Origin: Bradyrhizobium sp. U87765 SZCCT0048
GTDB lineage: Bacteria; Pseudomonadota; Alphaproteobacteria; Rhizobiales; Xanthobacteraceae
Assembly: GCF_018131225.1 (NCBI RefSeq)
Contig: NZ_JAFCMM010000005.1
Coordinates: forward strand, 62,001 to 126,000
Length of the DNA stretch: 64,000 nt
Direction of reading: 5' to 3'
Positions within the stretch are counted from its first letter, which is position 1. Every line of letters starts with the position of its first letter. The translations under genes were made by a program, and so were the position numbers. The notes beneath the pieces were generated by a model. That model was not told where the DNA came from. It made no database searches and was given only the letters and a program-made list of their open reading frames with translations. Below, piece by piece: positions 9,381 to 16,163 of the stretch.

Positions 9381-9426
9381 GCACGGCGATGTGCCGCAGA
9401 CGACACATAAGGGGAGATAGATCACC

Positions 9427-10476
9427 ATGTTCACTATCGTCGACCGTCGTGCCGCCGGCCTGTGGCGGACGCTCAGCCTTGCCGTCGCGGCCATGATCGC
9501 CACGCTCGCCGCCGCCAGCGCACAGACGCCACCACTGGACGCAGGTCCCGTCGTCGCCCCCGGCGCAACACTGGAGCGCGTGTTCGACGGCGGCTTCTGG
9601 ACGGAAGGGCCGGCGGTCGGGCCCGACGGGCGCATCTACTTCTGCGATATCACCATGACCTTTGCGACCGGCATGGAGGCCGGCAACATCTGGGTGTTCG
9701 ATCCGGCGACCGGCAAGGCCACGGTGTTCCGCTCGCCGAGCGGCATGGCGGCCGGCATCAAGTTCGATCGCGAGGGGCGCATGGTGGTGACGCAGGGCGC
9801 CGATTTCGGCGGCCGCGCCGTGGTGCGCACCGACCTCAAGACCGGACGCAGCACCATTCTCGCCGGCCTGTACAAGGGGCGGCCGTTCAATGCACCCAAC
9901 GACCTCGACATCGACAGCCAGGGCCGCATCTACTTTACCGATCCCCGCTACTTCGGCCACGAGCCGATCGAGCAGCCGGTGTTCGGCGTCTACCGCATCG
10001 ACACCGACGGCGCGGTGCATCTCATCCTCGCCGACGTCGCCAGGCCCAACGGCATCGCGCTGTCGCCGGACGAGAAGACGCTGTATGTCGCCGAGCACGA
10101 CTTCCTGCTGTCGGACCGGCGCATCGACAAGGTGCCGCAGCGCAACGGCTTCATGCGCCTGCTGGCCTACGATCTCGCCGCCGATGGCACCGCCAGCAAC
10201 CAGCGCGTGATCGCCGACTACGGCAAGGAAGCCGGACCCGACGGCCTTGCGGTCGACGCCAGCGGCAACGTCTATGCCGCAGTGCAGGCGGCGAGCCGGC
10301 GCGGCGTGCATGTCTACAGTTCGAAGGGCGAGGAAATCGCCTATATTCCTGTGCCGAACGAGCCGGCGATCACCAACGTGGCGCTGGCGACGCGGGATGG
10401 CCGCACCGATCTCTACATCACTGCGAAGAAGAGCCTCTATCGCATCCACACCCTCATCCCCGGCCGCCCGCGCTGA
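9427..10476 (+). CDS. Exported SMP-30/gluconolactonase-family lactonase
   Basis: This 349-residue protein has a signal peptide ending near residue 34 (LAAASAQ-TPP), so the enzyme is expected in the periplasm. The mature part is a six-bladed beta-propeller of the SMP-30/gluconolactonase family. Candidate metal ligands are in the family positions: E in WTEGPAVG, N in FNAPNDLDID, and D in DGLAVDASGN, with the GRIYFTDPRYFGH blade. The usual reaction is opening of a sugar or aldonic lactone. A GGGGAG site precedes the ATG. In this cluster it may open a lactone made by the FAD enzyme. Confidence 0.88.
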   Translation: MFTIVDRRAAGLWRTLSLAVAAMIATLAAASAQTPPLDAGPVVAPGATLERVFDGGFWTEGPAVGPDGRIYFCDITMTFATGMEAGNIWVFDPATGKATVFRSPSGMAAGIKFDREGRMVVTQGADFGGRAVVRTDLKTGRSTILAGLYKGRPFNAPNDLDIDSQGRIYFTDPRYFGHEPIEQPVFGVYRIDTDGAVHLILADVARPNGIALSPDEKTLYVAEHDFLLSDRRIDKVPQRNGFMRLLAYDLAADGTASNQRVIADYGKEAGPDGLAVDASGNVYAAVQAASRRGVHVYSSKGEEIAYIPVPNEPAITNVALATRDGRTDLYITAKKSLYRIHTLIPGRPR

Positions 10477-10514
10477 CGCGGCCGGCGCGACCTCAAGCTG
10501 GATACACGGACGAG

Positions 10515-10808
10515 ATGATCGAGATTCCTCCCGAGCTGCAGGAGCTGCGCGGCAGCGTCGACAACCTCGATGCGGCGCTGATCCATATCCTTGCCGAACG
10601 TTTCAAATGTACGCGGCGGATCGGCGCGCTCAAGGCGGAGCTGGGCCTGCCGTCCGGCGATCCCCGCCGCGAGAAAATCCAGATCGAGCGCCTGCGAAGC
10701 CTCGCCCGCGCCGCGCATCTCGATCCGGATTTCGCCGAGAAGATGCTGGCCTTCATCATCCGTGAGGTGATCCGCCATCACGATCTCGCCTGCAACGATA
10801 CCCAGTGA
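10515..10808 (+). CDS. AroQ-type chorismate mutase domain protein
   Basis: This is a 97-residue all-helical protein of the AroQ chorismate mutase fold. Compared with the E. coli enzyme, the key residues appear at a constant offset of +1: R12, R29, K40, D49, R52 and E53. The position equivalent to the active-site Gln88 seems to be histidine (H89), so activity could differ, for example toward the isochorismate-pyruvate lyase type. It lies 38 bases after the lactonase gene and one base before the hydrolase gene, so it is in the same operon. A mutase inside what looks like a catabolic cluster is unexpected. Confidence 0.85.
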   Translation: MIEIPPELQELRGSVDNLDAALIHILAERFKCTRRIGALKAELGLPSGDPRREKIQIERLRSLARAAHLDPDFAEKMLAFIIREVIRHHDLACNDTQ

Positions 10809-10809
10809 A

Positions 10810-11724
10810 ATGATCAAGACGATGACGACGAACGATCTGCTCCCCGGATTTGCCCGCCGTGATATCGATCTCGGCGACGCCTGTATCGCCGCTGTCGTCG
10901 GCGGCGACGGTCCGCCGCTGCTGCTGCTGCACGGCTATCCGCAGACCCACCTCGCCTGGCACAAGGTCGCGCCGGTTCTGGCGCAGCGCTACACCGTGGT
11001 GGCCGCGGACCTGCGAGGCTATGGCGACAGCACCGGGCCGCAGGGCGATCCGGACCATGTACGCTACTGCAAGCGCACGGTGGCGAACGACCAGCTCGCC
11101 GTGATGCGCCATCTCGGCTTCGCTCGCTTCGCCCTGCTCGGCCATGATCGCGGCGCCCGTGTCGCCTATCGCCTCGCGCTCGACCATCCGGATGCTGTGG
11201 CGGCGTTCGTGTCGCTGACGGTGGTGCCGTCGATCGAGCTGTGGGAGCGCGTCGACCGGACGTTTGCGCTCGGCGCGTGGCACTGGTTCATGTTCGCCCA
11301 GCCCTTCGATCTGCCGGAGCGGTTGCTGGCGAGCGATCCCGACTATTTTCTGGAATGGTCGCTGCGCAAGATGACGCGCTTTCGCGATCGCCTGTCGCCG
11401 GCGGCGGTCGAGGCCTATGTCGCGGCGTTCCGCCGCCCGCAGGTGCGCCATGCGATGATGGAGGACTACCGCGCGGGCGCCAACATCGATCTCGACCATG
11501 ACCGCGCCGACCGCGCTGCCGGGCGCAAGCTGCAGTGCCCGGTGCAGGTGCTGTGGGACGACAGCCGCACCGTGTTCGGCGAGACGCCGGTCGAGGTATG
11601 GCGGCGCTGGGCCGATGCGGTCGAGGGTGCGCCGGTCACCGCCGGCCACATGCTGGCGGAGGAGGCGCCCGACGAGGTACTGGCGCACGTCCTGCCATTC
11701 CTGGCGCGGGTCTATCCGTCATGA
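10810..11724 (+). CDS. Alpha/beta hydrolase, fluoroacetate dehalogenase-like
   Basis: This is a 304-residue alpha/beta-hydrolase close in plan to haloacetate dehalogenases. Visible active-site elements are LLLLHGYPQTHLAW (oxyanion region), nucleophile D113 in LLGHDRGARVAY with the carboxylate-binding R114 and R117, H158-W159 in GAWHWF, Y220 in MEDYRAG, and catalytic histidine H280 in AGHMLAEE. The acid that follows beta-strand 6 in these enzymes (LD-x-x-P) is replaced by threonine T137 in SLTVVPS, while strand 7 ends in WDD (250-251), where a classical triad acid would sit. It overlaps the next gene by ATGA. It may be a dehalogenase, an epoxide hydrolase or an esterase. Confidence 0.85.
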   Translation: MIKTMTTNDLLPGFARRDIDLGDACIAAVVGGDGPPLLLLHGYPQTHLAWHKVAPVLAQRYTVVAADLRGYGDSTGPQGDPDHVRYCKRTVANDQLAVMRHLGFARFALLGHDRGARVAYRLALDHPDAVAAFVSLTVVPSIELWERVDRTFALGAWHWFMFAQPFDLPERLLASDPDYFLEWSLRKMTRFRDRLSPAAVEAYVAAFRRPQVRHAMMEDYRAGANIDLDHDRADRAAGRKLQCPVQVLWDDSRTVFGETPVEVWRRWADAVEGAPVTAGHMLAEEAPDEVLAHVLPFLARVYPS

Positions 11725-12539
11725 CCGCCGCGTCCCGCCTGTTGTCGCTGGCGCAGCTCACGCTCCTCGGCGCCGATCCGATCGACCTGATCGATGCCGC
11801 CGACGCGGCCGGATTCTCGCATATCGGCATGCGCATCGTTCCGCCGATGCCCGACGTGCCGATGCGGCCGGTGATCGGCGATCTGCCGTACCAGCGCGCC
11901 ATCCGCGCGCGCCTCGCTGCATCTGCGCTGACGGTGCTGGACGTTGAGGCGTTCTGGCTGACGGCCGCGACCGATCTGCGCGCGCTCGAAGCGGCCATCG
12001 CGTTCGGCGCCGAACTGGGCGCGCGCTATGCGCTGGTGGTCGGGAACGATCCGGAACGGGCACGCCTCGTCGACAATTTCGCCGGCTTCGCCGCGCTCGC
12101 GCGCAGCTATGGCTTGATGACCGCGCTCGAGTTCATCCCCTACAGCGAGGTCCGGTCGGTCGGAGAAGCCGCCGGGCTGGTGACCGCGGCCGGGCAGGCG
12201 GGGGCGGGCCTGCTCGTCGATGCCCTGCATCTCAGTCGTTCCGGCGGCAGTGTCGCCGAGCTGGCGCGGCTTCCCGCGGAGGCGATCCACTACCTTCACC
12301 TGTGCGACGCGCCGGCGGTGCCGCCGTCCGATGTCGCGGCGATGCGCGACGAGGCGCGCGCCAGGCGATGCTATCCGGGCGAGGGCGAATTGCCGCTGCG
12401 CGCTTTGCTGGCGGCTGCTCCGGCCCGCCCGGTCGGCATCGAGGCGCCGGACCGCCGGCGGTCCCACCTGTCGTTCGCCGAGCAGGCCCGCGAGGTCCGC
12501 GCGACGGCACTCGCCGTGCTCGGCGTCGATGATCGCTGA
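11721..12539 (+). CDS. Sugar isomerase/epimerase-type TIM barrel (xylose isomerase-like)
   Basis: This 272-residue protein belongs to the AP endonuclease 2/xylose isomerase-like barrel family (PF01261). Barrel strands with conserved acid and histidine positions can be seen in ALEFIPYSEV, GLLVDALHLSRSG and YLHLCDAP, which should build the divalent metal site, and the C-terminal CYPGEGELPL pattern is common in this family. The start is the ATG that overlaps the preceding stop by four bases, a sign of translational coupling. It ends the cluster begun at 7115. Possible reactions are isomerisation, epimerisation or dehydration of a polyol or keto-acid. Confidence 0.85.
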   Translation: MTAASRLLSLAQLTLLGADPIDLIDAADAAGFSHIGMRIVPPMPDVPMRPVIGDLPYQRAIRARLAASALTVLDVEAFWLTAATDLRALEAAIAFGAELGARYALVVGNDPERARLVDNFAGFAALARSYGLMTALEFIPYSEVRSVGEAAGLVTAAGQAGAGLLVDALHLSRSGGSVAELARLPAEAIHYLHLCDAPAVPPSDVAAMRDEARARRCYPGEGELPLRALLAAAPARPVGIEAPDRRRSHLSFAEQAREVRATALAVLGVDDR

Positions 12540-12600
12540 CGACCCACGATGTGGACGGCGGCGCTTGCCCGCTCCTCCGCGTCGGCGCCGGGATCGGGCG

Positions 12601-13614
12601 TCAGACGGGGCGCAGGCTGATGGACGAGCCGTCGCTGCTGAACTGGATGCCGGCCTGCTCCAGCGCGTTGTACAGCTGCAGCTTGCTGGAATCGCGCAGG
12701 CTGGTTTTCTCGCTCTCGAAACGCAGAATGGTCGCGACCGAGACGCCGGACGCTGCAGACAGCGTATCGACGGACCAGTTCAGCATGGCGCGCGCGCCGC
12801 GCACCTGGGCGCTGGTGAAGGCCCAGTCGCGCTTTTCCGTATTGTTCGGCGTCGTGATCGGCGCGTCGTGCCGGATGAGGCCGATCCATTCCCGCACGTT
12901 TCCGCTCTCGGCGAAAATCGGCGCGCCAGTCACCGTCACCCAGCGATGAAGCCCGTCAGCATGCTGCAATCGGTAGCGGACGTTGTAAGGGCGGCCGTTT
13001 TCGAACGAAGCCTTCCATTCGGTCGTCACACGGATGCGATCGTCCGGATGGATCATTTTCGTCCAGCCGGCACTGGTCTGGATTTCTGGCGGTTGCCCGG
13101 TCAGGGGTTGCCAAGCCTGCAGCTCGACGATCGCGCCGTTGATGTCGGTCGTCCAGACATAGTCACCCGTCAGCTTGACCAGCATGCGGAACCGGTCGTT
13201 CTCGCGTTCGGCCGCAAGCAGGAGTTCGCGCTCCCTGTCGATGTTGAGGAGTACGCCGACTACACGCCTCAGTTGACCATCGGCGCCGACAATTGCGTCG
13301 GTATCGACGCGAATCCAGTGCACCGAGCGATCCGGATGAACGATACGAAAATCGCGACAAACCGACTGGCCATCGCGCAGCAGTGCGAACATCGACAGGA
13401 AGATGTCCAGATCACTTGCATAGACAACCGACTGCCATTCCGAGAAGCTCAGCAGTGACCGGACGCCGAGTCCGAGCGAGCGATAAAAACCATCCGTTCC
13501 GTAGATTTCGTTGGCTGCAAGATCACCGGACCAGAAGCCGAGACCTCCTTGGCGTTGCGCGACAGCTAAGAGGTGGGCGGATGAGGTCCAAAGCGTTCTT
13601 GATCGTTGATGCAT
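12601..13614 (-). CDS. PAS-PAS-XRE one-component transcriptional regulator
   Basis: This 337-residue soluble protein has two PAS_3-type sensor domains (about 23-130 and 142-250; both contain the late W in VHWIRVDTDA and LHRWVTVTGA) and a C-terminal Cro/C1-type helix-turn-helix at about 267-325 (TSAQVRGARAMLNWSVDTLS, then GVSVATILRFE). Small-ligand sensing by the PAS pair is presumably passed to the DNA-binding domain. No kinase, GGDEF or MCP output is present. It is transcribed away from the chemoreceptor region. The ligand is unknown; no obvious heme or flavin-binding motif is certain. Confidence 0.85.
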   Translation of the reverse strand: MHQRSRTLWTSSAHLLAVAQRQGGLGFWSGDLAANEIYGTDGFYRSLGLGVRSLLSFSEWQSVVYASDLDIFLSMFALLRDGQSVCRDFRIVHPDRSVHWIRVDTDAIVGADGQLRRVVGVLLNIDRERELLLAAERENDRFRMLVKLTGDYVWTTDINGAIVELQAWQPLTGQPPEIQTSAGWTKMIHPDDRIRVTTEWKASFENGRPYNVRYRLQHADGLHRWVTVTGAPIFAESGNVREWIGLIRHDAPITTPNNTEKRDWAFTSAQVRGARAMLNWSVDTLSAASGVSVATILRFESEKTSLRDSSKLQLYNALEQAGIQFSSDGSSISLRPV

Positions 13615-13862
13615 TTGAGAAGAACGAGCCGTCGCAATATCTCTGATGAATATGTATGTGCAGAATCATACCATAATTGGAACAGCGCGTTTTCATTCAT
13701 GTTTGTTGCGAGTGATATAATTTGCCGCGTTTCAGTTGACTTTTGTTCCAATTGATCCCTTTTAAGTCACATTTACACATGTGCGGAAAGCAAAAAGCAG
13801 CCGCGTGCTAGAGCCCCTTTAAGCGGGCTCTTCCTACCTTGCGTTCATCAACGGGTGGGACG
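13615..13862. other. AT-rich intergenic promoter region
   Basis: This stretch is clearly AT-richer than its surroundings (for example the part around 13650-13770) and separates the minus-strand PAS-PAS-XRE gene from the plus-strand chemoreceptor genes, so it should hold divergent promoters. A 7-bp inverted repeat (AGAGCCC at 13810-13816 and GGGCTCT at 13825-13831) lies close to the plus-strand genes. I can assign no specific sigma-factor boxes with confidence. Confidence 0.4.
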
Positions 13863-14096
13863 ATGCGGCACGCAGCAAGATCGGTATCGCGGCAAGCGCT
13901 TCGAGCAGCGGATGACGCAGCATGGCGCGTTCACAATGGAACGCTCCAGGCGATTTCCAGCATCGCGCTCGCCGATGGCGAGCCGATCGTCCCGACCGCG
14001 GTCATCAACGAGTTCCCTCGCAGTCATTTGTCACGTCATCACGCGGCGCACGCAGTCCTGGCATGCAGGTCGCTCGATGGCGCGGCGCTGGAATAG
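13863..14096 (+). CDS. Possible small protein upstream of the soluble chemoreceptor
   Basis: This is an open frame of 77 residues that ends 9 bases before the chemoreceptor start, with a GGGTGGGA tract before its ATG. Codon use from about residue 30 onward has the GC-rich third positions of real genes here (a run around AISSIALADGEPIVPTAVIN), while the first third looks less coding-like. No family is recognised and no membrane segment is seen. It may be a small coupled protein or leader, or a chance frame. Confidence 0.3.
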   Translation: MRHAARSVSRQALRAADDAAWRVHNGTLQAISSIALADGEPIVPTAVINEFPRSHLSRHHAAHAVLACRSLDGAALE

Positions 14097-14105
14097 GAAT
14101 GTGTC

Positions 14106-15773
14106 ATGCTTCGTCGCCTGCTTTCCGAAAAGACTCTCCCGCTGTCATCCGTCGAGGCGCTGCCAGTCCAGCTGATGATCGCGAACGCTGGTGGGGAGGT
14201 CACCCATCTCACCGCGGCGATGATGCGGCTGCTGGCGAGCATCGCGCCTGCGCTCCAGCAAATCGCTCCAGACCTCGGCGGCACGATGGTCGGACGGAAT
14301 CTGTTCGGCTGGCTCGATTTGGCTCTCGGCCGGAAGCTGGGCTGGGAAAAGTTGTTCGAAGGCCAGGCGGAACTTGTCAAGGTCGGCAGCCACTGGTTCG
14401 AGCTTTCAGCCGTGCGCCTGCGAGACAGCGGCGGCCGCGCAGCGGGCTTCGCGGTCGGCTGGAGCGACGCCTCGTCGCAGCGGCGCCGGATCGAGCTCGA
14501 AGCGCAAGCGCAGGCGATCGGACGGGCGCAGATCGTCGTCGAGCTGGCGCCGGACGGGCGGATCACCGCGGTGAACGACAATTTTTGCAGGCTTATGGGA
14601 TATACCGCGGAGGAGGTCGTGGGGCAGCACCATCGCATGCTCGTGCCTCTGGCGGAGCGCGACGCCGCGGACTATCGCGAATTCTGGGCAGCCATCAATC
14701 GCGGCGAGGATCGGACCGGCCTGTTCAGGCGACAAGGCAAGGACGACCGGGCCATCTGGATTACGGCCTCTTGCGTTCCGGTTCTCGACGATGCAGGGCG
14801 CACGGTCGGGGTGCTCGAGGTCGGAACCGACATCACCGCGAGAAAGCGCGAAGCGGTGGAACTCGCCAGTTGCATGGCGGCGATCGGCCGGTCACAGGCC
14901 GTGATCGAATTCGATCTCTCGGGCCGCATTCTCGATGCCAACGATAATTTTCTGCAGGCGGTCGGCTATTCGCTCGCGGACATTCGTGGCCGTCATCACA
15001 GCATGTTCGTCGATCCGGCGGAGCGAGACTCTGACGCCTACCGCGCGTTCTGGACGAAGCTCGGCGAGGGCAGCTACCAGGCAGGAGAATTCCGTCGCGT
15101 GGGCAATGGTGGGCGCGAGGTCTGGATACAGGCCTCATACAATCCGGTGCTCGATCCGGATGGCCGGCCATTCAAGGTCATCAAGTTCGCGATGGATACG
15201 ACCCCGCAGGTCGTCGCACGCATGAAGAGTGAACACGTGCGAGGCCTGATGGAAACCGTCGCAGCCGGCGCCGAAGAGCTCAATTCGTCGGTGCGCGAGA
15301 TCTCGGACGCCATGGTGCGCTCGCGCGACACCGTGGTCGATGCGGTTGCGCGGGTCGATGCCGCAGACGATCGGGCGAAGCGGCTGAGCGACGCGGCACG
15401 GTCGATGAGCGGCATCGTCGAGTTGATCCAGGAGATCACCGGGCAGATCAATCTCCTGGCCTTGAATGCCACCATCGAATCGGCGCGCGCCGGTGACGCC
15501 GGCCGCGGCTTCTCGGTGGTCGCGGCCGAGGTCAAGACCCTCGCCAACCAGACGCGCCAGGCGACGGAGCGGATCGGCAGCGAGATCGATGCGCTCAATG
15601 GCATCTCGTCGGAGGTGCTGTCGTCGCTCGGCGGCATCAAGTCGGCGATCGAGAACGTCAGCCAGTACGTCTCGACGACGGCAGCCGCGATCGAGCAGCA
15701 GAGCGCTGTGACCGGCGAGATGTCCGCGAGCATGCAGCGCGCAGCCATGGAGGCGGCCAGCATCGGCCGATGA
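14106..15773 (+). CDS. Soluble PAS-PAS methyl-accepting chemotaxis protein, BdlA-like
   Basis: This 555-residue receptor has no membrane helix. A degenerate PAS-like region (about 15-130) precedes two closely related PAS domains (about 137-245 and 259-370) that share the pattern IGR-Q-V-E...NDNF...GY...G-HH-M and AERD..YR.FW. The signalling hairpin follows (about 380-555) with the tip QINLLALNATIESARAGDAG. The architecture matches soluble energy or redox receptors such as Pseudomonas BdlA, which links PAS sensing to biofilm dispersal. Here the N-terminal 130 residues are extra and the coiled coil is short, with no HAMP. A c-di-GMP enzyme gene follows 390 bases downstream. Confidence 0.88.
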   Translation: MLRRLLSEKTLPLSSVEALPVQLMIANAGGEVTHLTAAMMRLLASIAPALQQIAPDLGGTMVGRNLFGWLDLALGRKLGWEKLFEGQAELVKVGSHWFELSAVRLRDSGGRAAGFAVGWSDASSQRRRIELEAQAQAIGRAQIVVELAPDGRITAVNDNFCRLMGYTAEEVVGQHHRMLVPLAERDAADYREFWAAINRGEDRTGLFRRQGKDDRAIWITASCVPVLDDAGRTVGVLEVGTDITARKREAVELASCMAAIGRSQAVIEFDLSGRILDANDNFLQAVGYSLADIRGRHHSMFVDPAERDSDAYRAFWTKLGEGSYQAGEFRRVGNGGREVWIQASYNPVLDPDGRPFKVIKFAMDTTPQVVARMKSEHVRGLMETVAAGAEELNSSVREISDAMVRSRDTVVDAVARVDAADDRAKRLSDAARSMSGIVELIQEITGQINLLALNATIESARAGDAGRGFSVVAAEVKTLANQTRQATERIGSEIDALNGISSEVLSSLGGIKSAIENVSQYVSTTAAAIEQQSAVTGEMSASMQRAAMEAASIGR

Positions 15774-15821
15774 TTGCTCTCTCAGTGCCAGAATGAGCCA
15801 ATTTGTGACGGAGATGATGAA

Positions 15822-16127
15822 ATGAATGAAGTGATTCAGTTTCCCGCGATGCGGAGTGCGGCGCAGCCTGCAGGCCGCCCTCAGCCGGGCAGTGAGTCTT
15901 TCGGTCCGACACGCGATCTCGGCTGGTTGCTCTATGCGATTATCGAGATCGAGATCGCTCAGGCGTCGCTGGCCAACGCCATCAACCGGCTGCCACCCGG
16001 CGTGGGGCGGGACCACCTGCAGGGCGAGGTCACCCGACTGAAGCGGCAGATGAGGCTGGCGCGCGACGCGATGGAGGAACTGGTGCGCATGTGTGACGGG
16101 GGCCAGAACGCGCTGCAGCGAGTCTAG
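15822..16127 (+). CDS. Hypothetical helical protein between chemoreceptor and GGDEF-EAL gene
   Basis: This is a 101-residue protein with no recognised family. Residues 1-30 are polar and proline-rich; the rest is predicted helical with amphipathic stretches (LYAIIEIEIAQASLANAI, then LQGEVTRLKRQMRLARDAMEEL). The ATG at 15822 is preferred over an upstream in-frame ATG because CGGAGATGATGAA precedes it. It sits between the BdlA-like receptor and a c-di-GMP enzyme, 36 bases before the latter, so it may be a small partner in that signalling unit. Its function is unknown. Confidence 0.6.
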   Translation: MNEVIQFPAMRSAAQPAGRPQPGSESFGPTRDLGWLLYAIIEIEIAQASLANAINRLPPGVGRDHLQGEVTRLKRQMRLARDAMEELVRMCDGGQNALQRV

Positions 16128-16163
16128 CGACGGGCAGGGGCGGACGGCGTACGGGAGGGGGAT

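Noticed and set aside
10810..11724. Confident fluoroacetate dehalogenase
   Set aside because: The strand-6 acid and one halide-site residue differ, so the activity is left open.
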